DNA of 64,000 nucleotides from Paenibacillus sp. W2I17 (lineage in GTDB: Bacteria; Bacillota; Bacilli; Paenibacillales; Paenibacillaceae): contig NZ_JAUSXM010000001.1 in NCBI RefSeq assembly GCF_030815985.1, positions 744,001 through 808,000 on the forward strand. Direction: 5' to 3'. Positions 49,283-56,699 of the stretch are shown in pieces. The translations under genes and the position numbers were made by a program. A model generated the notes under the pieces. It was not told the DNA's origin, ran no database searches, and saw nothing but the letters and a program-made list of their open reading frames with translations. Numbering within the stretch: position 1 is the first letter of the stretch; every line of letters starts with the position of its first letter.

Positions 49283-49355
49283 AACGAGTTCTCGAAATAA
49301 AAAAAGCCGCTATTTTAGCGACTGAAGATGAAACTATCTTCTTGTCCTTCGACAG
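49283..49355 (-). repeat. family-1 repeat, copy K (hairpin half)
   Basis: AAAAAAAGCCGCTATTTTAGCGAC hairpin, with minus-strand T run, and a last unit ending GTCCTTCGACA. Confidence 0.7.
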
Positions 49356-49373
49356 CTGACTCCTTGATTTTAT

Positions 49374-49397
49374 TGAGCTATCGTTTCCTGTTAGCAG
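49374..49397. repeat. family-2 short repeat
   Basis: TTGAGCTATCGTTTCCTGTTAGC, 19 bp after copy K. Confidence 0.65.
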
Positions 49398-49556
49398 ACA
49401 TTTCGACGTAAAACCGCCCGTCCAACCTCCAGCTAATGTGTACCCTGATAGTTCTAATACTACATCCTCGCCGTATTTAAGCATCGAATAGTTATATTCC
49501 TTCAAAATTTTAGTCATATAACTGCTGACTGAGTTAAATACTTCATTTGATTGCAA

Positions 49557-49809
49557 AAATTAACTTACATAATAAGCCGATCCAGAGAAATGTTCTTGCC
49601 CAGTCACAGTTAAATAGTATAAACAATCCAGTCAAACGGGTTCTCCATGTTGATAAAGCAATTAGGGATAAATCCCTCTAGAAGTTCAGCATTCTAATAC
49701 TATGCAGAAATTTCACCTGTTCATGTTACAGCTACCCTTTATCCATTCAGAACTTTCTAGGTCGATTACAATATTAAATATAGTACTCGTTAGTATTACC
49801 TCTGCTCAT
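49557..49809. other. intergenic, no gene seen
   Basis: AT-rich sequence between the broken gene and the diacylglycerol-kinase stop; no clear terminator. Confidence 0.35.
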
Positions 49810-50712
49810 CTACGCCACATCCGAACTGCACGGGACTATCAAAGTTAATCCGCGCGGGATAACTTCAATGTCCATTAGCCCAGTAGTGTGCATCTCACCG
49901 TCAATCCCCACTTTTGCTATGTTATCACCAAATTGAGTAATTCTTAAACGCTTTGTCTTAAAATACAAGACATCTGAGCGGTCAAGATGGGTTCCATTTT
50001 TTATATCTAAAAGAAGTTGAAAGGTATTAAACAATGATTTTTTTTGAATTACTAGTACATGAAGTTGACCGTCATCCATCTTGGCATCCGGAATAATGCC
50101 CTCAATTCCGCCAATAATCGCTGATTTTGAAACTAAGTAAAGAAGTGCATCATGTTCTTGTTCTAAATGATCACATTCAATCTTAATATGTGTTCCCGAT
50201 AATATTTTGGGAAGTTTAGGTAGAGCGGACAAATAATAAGCCTTATCCCCTATAACTTTTTTTAGGGTTTGGTTGGTTGTGTAACTGATTGAATTCATTG
50301 CACCACCAGCCAAAACGTAATGAAAATATTCATTTCCAGCCAACCCGATATCTATCTTCTTGGTCATTCCTTTTTCGAGCATTCTAGTGAAACCTTCATA
50401 TGATCGTGGTAATTTCAAAGCATTTCCAAAATCATTGACTGTACCTGTCGGTAGGTAAGCTAGAGGTAAGTCTAGACCTAGATTTTTAATGGTGTTAATG
50501 GCGTAATGCAGGGTTCCGTCACCACCTGCAACAACCAGTGAATCACAATCTTCAAAAAATGAAGTTCCTAAATCATTATTCTCCTTACTTGTGTAGAAGA
50601 TATCATTATCATTTAAAGCGTATTTCTTTTTCATATACTCTATAACTGAAGCCTTCGTTTTATATGCTGTATGCTGCCCTGAAACGGGGTTTACAATCAT
50701 TTTTGGTTTCAT
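49810..50712 (-). CDS. diacylglycerol/lipid kinase family protein
   Basis: 300 residues from the ATG at 50712 behind GAGAGGGAG; the frame also opens at a TTG seven codons earlier inside that ribosome site. Motifs of the DagK/YegS/DgkB family: KMIVNPVSG, the ATP loop DSLVVAGGDGTLHYAIN, LPTGTVNDFGNALKLP and C-terminal VGIDGEMHTTG. Known role of DgkB-like members: phosphorylation of diacylglycerol, largely that released by lipoteichoic-acid synthesis, to phosphatidic acid. Its promoter carries the tandem 12-mer box at 50789-50822, shared with the other genes of this region. Confidence 0.87.
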   Translation of the reverse strand: MKPKMIVNPVSGQHTAYKTKASVIEYMKKKYALNDNDIFYTSKENNDLGTSFFEDCDSLVVAGGDGTLHYAINTIKNLGLDLPLAYLPTGTVNDFGNALKLPRSYEGFTRMLEKGMTKKIDIGLAGNEYFHYVLAGGAMNSISYTTNQTLKKVIGDKAYYLSALPKLPKILSGTHIKIECDHLEQEHDALLYLVSKSAIIGGIEGIIPDAKMDDGQLHVLVIQKKSLFNTFQLLLDIKNGTHLDRSDVLYFKTKRLRITQFGDNIAKVGIDGEMHTTGLMDIEVIPRGLTLIVPCSSDVA

Positions 50713-50788
50713 CACTGGAATGCTCCCTCTCAATAGATTCCCTTTCCTTTATGATTCAAGTCTATATTCTTTACGAATGTACAACATC

Positions 50789-50822
50789 GTACATAAGGGC
50801 GAATGTTCCTTCCCTTTCGGGT
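50789..50822 (-). promoter_or_regulatory. tandem 12-mer box upstream of the kinase gene
   Basis: GCCCTTATGTAC (50800-50789, minus strand) and ACCCGAAAGGGA (50822-50811), 22 bp apart, ending 77 bp before the start codon. The first 12-mer differs from GCCCRAAYGTAC at two places. Confidence 0.6.
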
Positions 50823-50969
50823 ATCTATGAATAAAATGAACATCTAAAAGACGCGTCGTTCATGGAATACTTCATTTTTAATTTATCAATTTTCCTTATG
50901 TAGTAAGTACCATATTTTATTATTCATGCCTGAATTCATTTACTTTGGTCTGGCTAGGTTATACATAAT

Positions 50970-51003
50970 GCCCGAAAGGGCAGAATAAATCTGCCTTTTA
51001 GAA
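50970..51003 (+). promoter_or_regulatory. tandem 12-mer box upstream of the lipoprotein gene
   Basis: GCCCGAAAGGGC (50970-50981) followed 22-23 bp later by a weaker GCCTTTTAGAAC. A promoter-like pair TTACAA, 17 bp, TATATG follows a few bases downstream, so the box is placed as an activator site. Confidence 0.55.
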
Positions 51004-51108
51004 CGATGTTACAATTTTTTTTCAGTTGTAGTATATGTATAAGCTATTAATTTTGTTTTTGGTATAGCGAAGCATGATGTTTATTCAACTATTGAGAGGA
51101 GAAAGATT

Positions 51109-52215
51109 ATGAAGAATACTACGATAAGAATGTTGACGGCAAGTCTGACAGCTTTGGCCATTATGACAGTTGCTGTGGGTTGTACAAGTAATACAAATTC
51201 GAGCCCTTCCAAAGTTGAGGAGAATTTGAACTCGGGCGAATCTACGGTCAGTATTTCTGACTCTTACGATAATACCGAAGAGCTAGCGGCTACTTTCCCC
51301 ATCATTAACCCCACACCAATCGAGACTGAGATGGAAAAGAATATACAGAATAGACTCCTAAACGGCTTTGAGAACTGGAATCGAGGTTATGAAGCCTGGG
51401 AAGCCTGGGGCGACATTCTATATACAGACGACTCCCTCTATAATGTCCACAGCGTGAAACTCACTTTGAAAGAATATCAAGATGCCATGAATGCGCAGCT
51501 GAAGTCTACCAATATTCAGATGGGTAATTTCAACAATATGATCATTAATGACGATTGGGCAGCTATTCGATATGACATCTCTTCGACTGCCAGAGGGAGC
51601 CAACAATCTTCCGATGGAAGCGTGATGGAGTTCGTCCATTTCAAAGACTATGGTGATCCGCTGGGAACTCGGGTTGTTGAAGGTTGGGCTGGTACAAAGG
51701 GGACGGATTTTGACGGGTTGACAAGTTTCCAAACCGATGAGGCGAAGGCGGCACAGCAAGCTGCATTGGATGAAATAGTCAATGCAAAGATCCCTGATAC
51801 CACAGATCTCGAAACAAAATATCCTGTTACTTATCCTACGCCTATTAACACCGATATGGCTAAGAAAATTCAAAGCACCATATTGAGCGACTTTGATAAA
51901 TGGAATCAGGGCTTTGATGCTTGGAGTGACTGGGCCGATACGTATTATGACAGCGACCTGCAATATCATACAAATGCAGAAACAATGACTTTCCCGGAGT
52001 ATAAGGATTTCGTGAAGAAAGATGCGGAATCGACCGATGTAAAGCGTATTCGTTTTGATAATATGCTTATCAGCGGTGACTGGGCAGCCATTCACTATAG
52101 AATTACCAATGAGGACACGAAGACAGGGAAAAAAACTGCTGGCGACATAATGCAGTTTTTACACTTTGCCGAGGAGGGTAACAGCTTAAAAGTTATTGAA
52201 TCCTGGACCAAGTGA
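51109..52215 (+). CDS. lipoprotein with two tandem NTF2/SnoaL-like domains
   Basis: 368 residues. Lipoprotein signal (LTALAIMTVAVGCTS). Two repeats of about 130 residues follow: PIETEMEKNIQNRLLNGFEN, WNRGYEAWEAWGDILYTDD, INDDWAAIRYDIS, then PINTDMAKKIQSTILSDFDK, WNQGFDAWSDWADTYYDSD, ISGDWAAIHYRIT. Each ends with a FVHF/FLHF-x-WxG/T strand as in the NTF2-like fold. This points to an internal duplication. Exposed outside the membrane; ligand unknown. ATG after GAGAGGAGA. Its promoter has the shared box at 50970. Confidence 0.82.
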   Translation: MKNTTIRMLTASLTALAIMTVAVGCTSNTNSSPSKVEENLNSGESTVSISDSYDNTEELAATFPIINPTPIETEMEKNIQNRLLNGFENWNRGYEAWEAWGDILYTDDSLYNVHSVKLTLKEYQDAMNAQLKSTNIQMGNFNNMIINDDWAAIRYDISSTARGSQQSSDGSVMEFVHFKDYGDPLGTRVVEGWAGTKGTDFDGLTSFQTDEAKAAQQAALDEIVNAKIPDTTDLETKYPVTYPTPINTDMAKKIQSTILSDFDKWNQGFDAWSDWADTYYDSDLQYHTNAETMTFPEYKDFVKKDAESTDVKRIRFDNMLISGDWAAIHYRITNEDTKTGKKTAGDIMQFLHFAEEGNSLKVIESWTK

Positions 52216-52300
52216 CCCAGGTGTTTATGAGAAAACCAATAACACTTATTAGAAACTGCGGACTACAAGTTCAGATTTGTTCAGCAAGCATAAAACACAT

Positions 52301-52340
52301 TACGGGAAGTATCCAGCAATGGACGCTTCCCGTATATGTT
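52301..52340 (+). terminator. terminator after the lipoprotein gene
   Basis: Stem TACGGGAAG / CTTCCCGTA with tail TATGTTTTAT. Confidence 0.65.
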
Positions 52341-52476
52341 TTATGAATGTATTTCTGATCATCACTAAAATAATGAATTATTCCAATTATATGTTCCCAA
52401 TATAGTGTACTTAATTCATATTTCAATAATCAGCTTGCTTGTTTGATCCGATAATGATAAGCGTTTATAGAAAAAC

Positions 52477-53085
52477 CTAAAGTAAATAAGATAAAATGTA
52501 CATCCACATAATTAAAACAATGACATTTGCAAAATCTCCGTACAAATCGCTGTATTGGTTGTTAAAATGATTAAGATAATACGAGTATGCAAATGTTGAA
52601 ACTACCCATACTGTGCTCGTAAAAAGCGCTCCAAAATTCGTATACTTTCCTGGAATTCGATATCTAGGAGTAACCATATAAACAATTTTAATTGTAAAAA
52701 ATAAAAACATTAAAACTACAGGCCATCTCAAAATAGCTAACAACAGTTTTGTTATCTCATTAATGCCTTTAAGTAAATCGAAATGCAAAATAATACTACT
52801 ATAGCTATATACCAACAAGCTAAATATGATAATAATGACCAACATGATGGTCAGAAGAAGTGCTTTCAATCGACGAAGAAAATAGTTTCGATGTTTAAAC
52901 CCAAACAGTGTGTCCGAACAGACAAGCACTGCATGCATTCCGTTAGAAGCTAGAATAAATGCAAAGACCGTCCAAACACCACTATGAAGTGTGAGCCCTT
53001 TGATCATAATCAAGATTGGAATAAGAGATAATTTTGAACAAAAGCCCCGCCATAGAATTGAATACGGCAGAGCATATACACTCAT
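52477..53085 (-). CDS. YihY/BrkB-family membrane protein, shortened
   Basis: 202 residues, about 80 fewer than usual. Several helices with family features (WTVFAFILASNGMHAVLVCSD, NYFLRRLKALLLTIML, SSIILHF, LLAILRWPVVLMFLFFTIKI, YRIPGKYTNFGALFTSTVWV, YGDFANVIVLIMWMYILSYL). The first one or two helices and the usual C-terminal LGAEINA are missing. The start ATG has GGAGTG directly before it. It may be a degraded gene or a short variant. Lies 59 bp after dedA on the same strand. Confidence 0.6.
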   Translation of the reverse strand: MSVYALPYSILWRGFCSKLSLIPILIMIKGLTLHSGVWTVFAFILASNGMHAVLVCSDTLFGFKHRNYFLRRLKALLLTIMLVIIIIFSLLVYSYSSIILHFDLLKGINEITKLLLAILRWPVVLMFLFFTIKIVYMVTPRYRIPGKYTNFGALFTSTVWVVSTFAYSYYLNHFNNQYSDLYGDFANVIVLIMWMYILSYLL

Positions 53086-53144
53086 TCACTCCAGAAACTA
53101 AATGGAAACCTAGCTTTTAGGAATAAAACCAATTTTATCATATA

Positions 53145-53648
53145 TCAATATCCCAAGATTTGCATCATTGATAAAACAGGTTCTTTAAAATAAATGCCTA
53201 AAGCAAAATAGGTTATTGTCCAGGTCACAGCACTTGAATACGTAAAGATAGCAAATTTCTTGAAATGAATCTCGCTCATTCCTATCAGTAAGGGCATGAT
53301 ATAGCGCACCATCGGAATGAACATTCCAATGAACATTGCTAAATCGCCCTTTCTCTTCAATATAGATTCCGCTCTTAAGAAGTAACGATTGTCTAACCAT
53401 CTTTTTTTGAATTTATGACCAAAAAATCTTCCTATGGTATAGGAAATTGTGATTGCCGTCAATAAGCCTGTTAGAATGGAGCTGTAAGCTGCCCAATAAT
53501 TGACGACACCTGTATGGCTTAATATCGATCCAGATACAATAATAATTTCGTTAGGTACAGGAATGCCAAACGGACCTAGTGAAAAAGCTAGAAAAAAGAA
53601 TACATATCCATACTGAGTAACAAGTTCTAATAACGTATCACTAAACAT
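53145..53648 (-). CDS. DedA-family membrane protein
   Basis: 167 residues with the VTT/SNARE-associated core: GPFGIPVPNEIIIVSGSIL, GLLTAITISYTIGRFFGHKF, then GDLAMFIGMFIPMVRYIMPL with the conserved Arg, and GMSEIHFKKFAIFTYSSA. DedA proteins move or scramble lipids; some recycle undecaprenyl phosphate or phosphatidylethanolamine. It follows the Asp23 gene by 236 bp, most of which is a 164-bp inserted MITE, so the two probably formed one operon. Confidence 0.87.
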   Translation of the reverse strand: MFSDTLLELVTQYGYVFFFLAFSLGPFGIPVPNEIIIVSGSILSHTGVVNYWAAYSSILTGLLTAITISYTIGRFFGHKFKKRWLDNRYFLRAESILKRKGDLAMFIGMFIPMVRYIMPLLIGMSEIHFKKFAIFTYSSAVTWTITYFALGIYFKEPVLSMMQILGY

Positions 53649-53704
53649 TATACTGTATTCAGCTCCTCATGCTGTCGGAGTAGTTCTCGAAATAACCATG
53701 ATAT

Positions 53705-53868
53705 TAGGACGTGTCTCCAAACTCGCTGAAGTGCATCTTTCACCGCCTTTTCGCCCTCTGCTGCGTCAGTTTCCCTTGATGTTCCCCGGCACGCCTGCAG
53801 AAAACTTCCTGGCTTGGAACAAAAATTTGGCAAAATCTGCCTCCTTCAGAGTTTTCAGACACGCCCTA
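53705..53868. mobile_element. 164-bp MITE with about 25-bp terminal inverted repeats
   Basis: The left end TAGGACGTGTCTCCAAACTC and the right end, read on the other strand, TAGGGCGTGTCTGAAAACTC, agree at 17 of 20 bases and both continue into GAAG. The boundaries suggest a TA target. No ORF. It lies 17 bp past the Asp23 stop, inside the presumed asp23-dedA operon. Confidence 0.7.
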
Positions 53869-53884
53869 GATTCCAACTGTGTTC

Positions 53885-54244
53885 TCATGACTGTCTCGTT
53901 TCGGCCAGTTTAATTCCCTCAACACGAATGTGGACTTGATCTGGAGAAATACCCGTCATATTATTCACCGCTTCAAATATGCTGGACTGTAATTCACGGC
54001 TGACATATTGGATTTTCACTCCGTAAGGTACAACAATTCTAAGCTCGATGATTAATTTTGAGTTTGAGAATGTAACAGATACTCCTTTATGCATTTTTTT
54101 CCCACTCACTTGTTTAATCATGCTATCTACGGCTCCTGTTGACAACAGTATAATCCCAGATTCTAACCTTGCAACTACGGAAACAATTGTTGTAATCGCC
54201 TGCTCTAAAACATTTATCTTCCCTATATCTGTATGTATAATCAA
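53885..54244 (-). CDS. Asp23/Gls24-family envelope-stress protein
   Basis: 119 residues. The Asp23 pattern is clear: GKINVLEQAITTIVSVVARL, GIILLST, SVTFSNSKLIIELRIVVPYG, VSRELQSSIFEAVNNMTGIS and DQVHIRVEGIKL. Start is TTG at 54244, nine bases after AAGGAGA. In staphylococci Asp23 lies under the membrane and its loss triggers a cell-wall stress response. The promoter carries the clearest copy of the tandem 12-mer box (54320-54353), 76 bp before the start. Confidence 0.88.
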   Translation of the reverse strand: MIIHTDIGKINVLEQAITTIVSVVARLESGIILLSTGAVDSMIKQVSGKKMHKGVSVTFSNSKLIIELRIVVPYGVKIQYVSRELQSSIFEAVNNMTGISPDQVHIRVEGIKLAETRQS

Positions 54245-54319
54245 TTTTTAACGTCTCCTTTAAAACAATTTAATAGAAGGTATGTACCCATTTTATCTTT
54301 AATTAGAAATTAGCGTAAT

Positions 54320-54353
54320 GTACCTTGGGGCAGAGAGCATTGTACCTTTGGGC
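54320..54353 (-). promoter_or_regulatory. tandem 12-mer box upstream of asp23 (clearest copy)
   Basis: On the minus strand GCCCAAAGGTAC (54353-54342) and GCCCCAAGGTAC (54331-54320), two near-identical direct repeats exactly 22 bp apart. A -10-like TAAAAT follows about 25 bp downstream. Confidence 0.7.
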
Positions 54354-54360
54354 ATATACT

Positions 54361-54597
54361 TCAATTGTTGAATATCTCATTACATCCCATTTCAGGTCTA
54401 TTTAAAATTGGATACAATAGGTCTAATCAACCACACAAAGGGCTTAGTTCATATCTGAGGAACAAACGATGGGAAACATTATTACATACCTAAAATGGCC
54501 ATACCACTTCCTGGTACATCTTTTTTGCAGGTACCTATTTAATTATTTCAGGCGCTGCAGAAACAATGGCAGCAATATACAATATCACTTATAGACA
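54361..54597 (+). other. probable gene tail of unknown family
   Basis: Near 54500-54621 one plus frame reads TSWYIFFAGTYLIISGAAET then MAAIYNITYRQQAKGDID and a stop inside the terminator at 54598. It is protein-like with one membrane helix but has no start in frame. The rest of the stretch shows nothing. Confidence 0.3.
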
Positions 54598-54640
54598 ACA
54601 AGCAAAGGGAGACATCGACTAAAGATGTCTCCCTTTGCTT
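54598..54640. terminator. strong hairpin terminator
   Basis: A perfect 18-bp stem CAAGCAAAGGGAGACATC / GATGTCTCCCTTTGCTTG, 22 bp past the LTA-synthase stop. The U tract is weak, but the stem is the longest in the window. Confidence 0.75.
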
Positions 54641-54661
54641 GTATCCCTAAGGACGAAATAA

Positions 54662-56581
54662 TTAATCTTCAATCATTTCATGCTGACTCTCATTCTCCCG
54701 ATTACTGTAGATATCAGGTAACTGTAATAAATAGCTATTGGAAATGTCAAGTAAATACTGGGCGGCCGAGAATTGAGATGGAGTAGATCCCCCTTCCACG
54801 CTACTGTTATTACTTAATTCATAATGTACTCCGTCGGCATAATTATTACCTGTCATATATAATATTTTATCATTTATAAAAGAACCCTCAGGTAGAAAGT
54901 GTCTTAACGGAATCAAATTACTCTCTTGATTAAACAGGTCTTCACCTAAAACAAGTTGATGTCCCAAGGGAGTTCCCAACAGGTTGGCTACGGTTGGCAG
55001 AATATCAATTTGTCCACCTGTAGTGTTTATTACAGGAGGAAGTTGCCCTGAAGGCGAATGCACAATGAAAGGGATGTTCATCATATCTGTGTACCCATAG
55101 TCATGATCTAACAAGGAATTCATCAGTTCCTTTTCTTCTCCTGTAAGCCCAGTCATTGGAATCCCCTGGTGATCTCCATAAAAAACGACCAAGCTGTTAT
55201 CCCATAGTCCAGATTCTATCATTTCGTCAAGAAACTGACCCAGGGCAACATCGGCATAATTTTGAGCCTGAATATAATCACCGATCAATGTATCCTTGAA
55301 ACGATCAGGCAGCTCGATTTTAACCTTTTCTTCAGGCAAGTGATAGGGATGATGTGCACTCATGGATATGACCATTGCATAGAACGGTTGATTCCGTTCA
55401 TCCAAAATGGACATTTCAGAAGATGTTTTGGAGTACAAAACTTCATCTGATGCGCCAAAAGCAATAGGATCATCTTCTCCGAAAAATGCTCGATCATAAT
55501 AACGTTCAAAACCAATTGCACGATACAATTTATTGCGATTCCAAAAATCCACACTATTGGTATGGAACGTCGCTGTGAAATATCCATTTTCCTTAAGTAA
55601 ATGTGGTAGACTTGGCAGTTGTTTATCCATATATTTTGATGAAGTTGCTGGTTCATTCTTAGGTACGTAAAAGGATGTATTTACGACGAACTCGGCATCC
55701 GAGGTTGTCCCCTGTCCAGCATTAGAATAGAAATGAGGGAAATAAGTATTGTTCTTAATTAACTGATTTAAATTAGGTGTGATCTCTTGACCATCCATTT
55801 TGAGTTCAATCAAAAAATTTTGAAAGGATTCCATCTGTACGAGAATTAAATTCATGCCTTTATTGATTCCATGAAACTTCGGTGCATCTTTAAGTGGAGA
55901 ATTTCCTTTGGTTTCATTGATTGCCTCTTGCGAGATATCACCAGGAGCTATAAGTACTTCCTTCTCCAAACGATCGGCAACAACCTTATAGACTTCATAG
56001 TTAAGAATCCCCATACTCTTCGCTTTATTGATTTCGTTCATACTAGCATGGACCGGCCAGATTTTGAATAAACATAATGCGAATGATGCGCTGATCGTAC
56101 AAGTTAACACCTTGTGACTCATACGTAAAGCAGGCTTCTTCCAGATTGAACCATACTTAGGTTGGATAATTAAAACTAAGAATAAGACAATGTCGATAAA
56201 CAAAAATAGATAATAGGGTGTAAGCAATGATAATGCGCTTTCTCCTACATGAGTAACCTTTTTGGCTTGTTTAAGTGAATGATACGTAGCGATAACACCA
56301 TAATATTTGTAGTACATGATGACCGCAAAATAAATTAACGTCATGCAGAAATTGACCAGCATGTAGTATAAAACTTTCCTCTTGGCAGCAAACCATTCAA
56401 TCAGGCTGAACATCAGGATAAAGAAAGGGAGCTCTGTTTGAATAATAGCCCAATTGGCTCCATCATGAAATACAACAGACCATGCTACTACACTTTTCAA
56501 CAGGAGAATAAAACTAAATAAACACAGATTTTTATAGGCTCGGCGATGTAATCTACCCGCGCCTTCATTTCTTTTGTACAT
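54662..56581 (-). CDS. lipoteichoic-acid synthase family protein (LtaS-like)
   Basis: About 639 residues; the ATG at 56581 has AGAGG at good spacing, while the ATG three codons earlier abuts it. Five N-terminal helices (to about residue 175), then an extracellular sulfatase-fold domain: metal-binding Glu (ILVQMESFQNF), catalytic Thr about residue 293 in AGQGTTSDAEF, WNRNKLYRAIGFERYYD, and the Asp-His pair VVFYGDHQG. LtaS uses phosphatidylglycerol to build the glycerol-phosphate chain of lipoteichoic acid and releases diacylglycerol. The diacylglycerol kinase at 49810 is a natural partner. No tandem box was found before this gene. Confidence 0.9.
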   Translation of the reverse strand: MYKRNEGAGRLHRRAYKNLCLFSFILLLKSVVAWSVVFHDGANWAIIQTELPFFILMFSLIEWFAAKRKVLYYMLVNFCMTLIYFAVIMYYKYYGVIATYHSLKQAKKVTHVGESALSLLTPYYLFLFIDIVLFLVLIIQPKYGSIWKKPALRMSHKVLTCTISASFALCLFKIWPVHASMNEINKAKSMGILNYEVYKVVADRLEKEVLIAPGDISQEAINETKGNSPLKDAPKFHGINKGMNLILVQMESFQNFLIELKMDGQEITPNLNQLIKNNTYFPHFYSNAGQGTTSDAEFVVNTSFYVPKNEPATSSKYMDKQLPSLPHLLKENGYFTATFHTNSVDFWNRNKLYRAIGFERYYDRAFFGEDDPIAFGASDEVLYSKTSSEMSILDERNQPFYAMVISMSAHHPYHLPEEKVKIELPDRFKDTLIGDYIQAQNYADVALGQFLDEMIESGLWDNSLVVFYGDHQGIPMTGLTGEEKELMNSLLDHDYGYTDMMNIPFIVHSPSGQLPPVINTTGGQIDILPTVANLLGTPLGHQLVLGEDLFNQESNLIPLRHFLPEGSFINDKILYMTGNNYADGVHYELSNNSSVEGGSTPSQFSAAQYLLDISNSYLLQLPDIYSNRENESQHEMIED

Positions 56582-56699
56582 ACCATTCATCCTCTAAAAT
56601 TATTAAAAAGGAGAAGGAGCAACTCCTCCATCTCCTACAGCGTTAACCTATCTATAATTTTCTGAAATCTATAATTCTCAAGGCACAACCAATTTACGT

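Larger units (their letters stand above)
49239..49556 (-). pseudogene. truncated gene of unknown family
   Basis: The first half (VFNSVSSYMTKILKEYNYSM, YGEDVVLELSGYTLAGGW) looks like real protein; the second half is encoded by family-2 and family-1 repeat sequence. The start codon is TTG without a ribosome site, so both ends are probably lost. Repeat insertion or deletion broke the gene. Confidence 0.35.
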
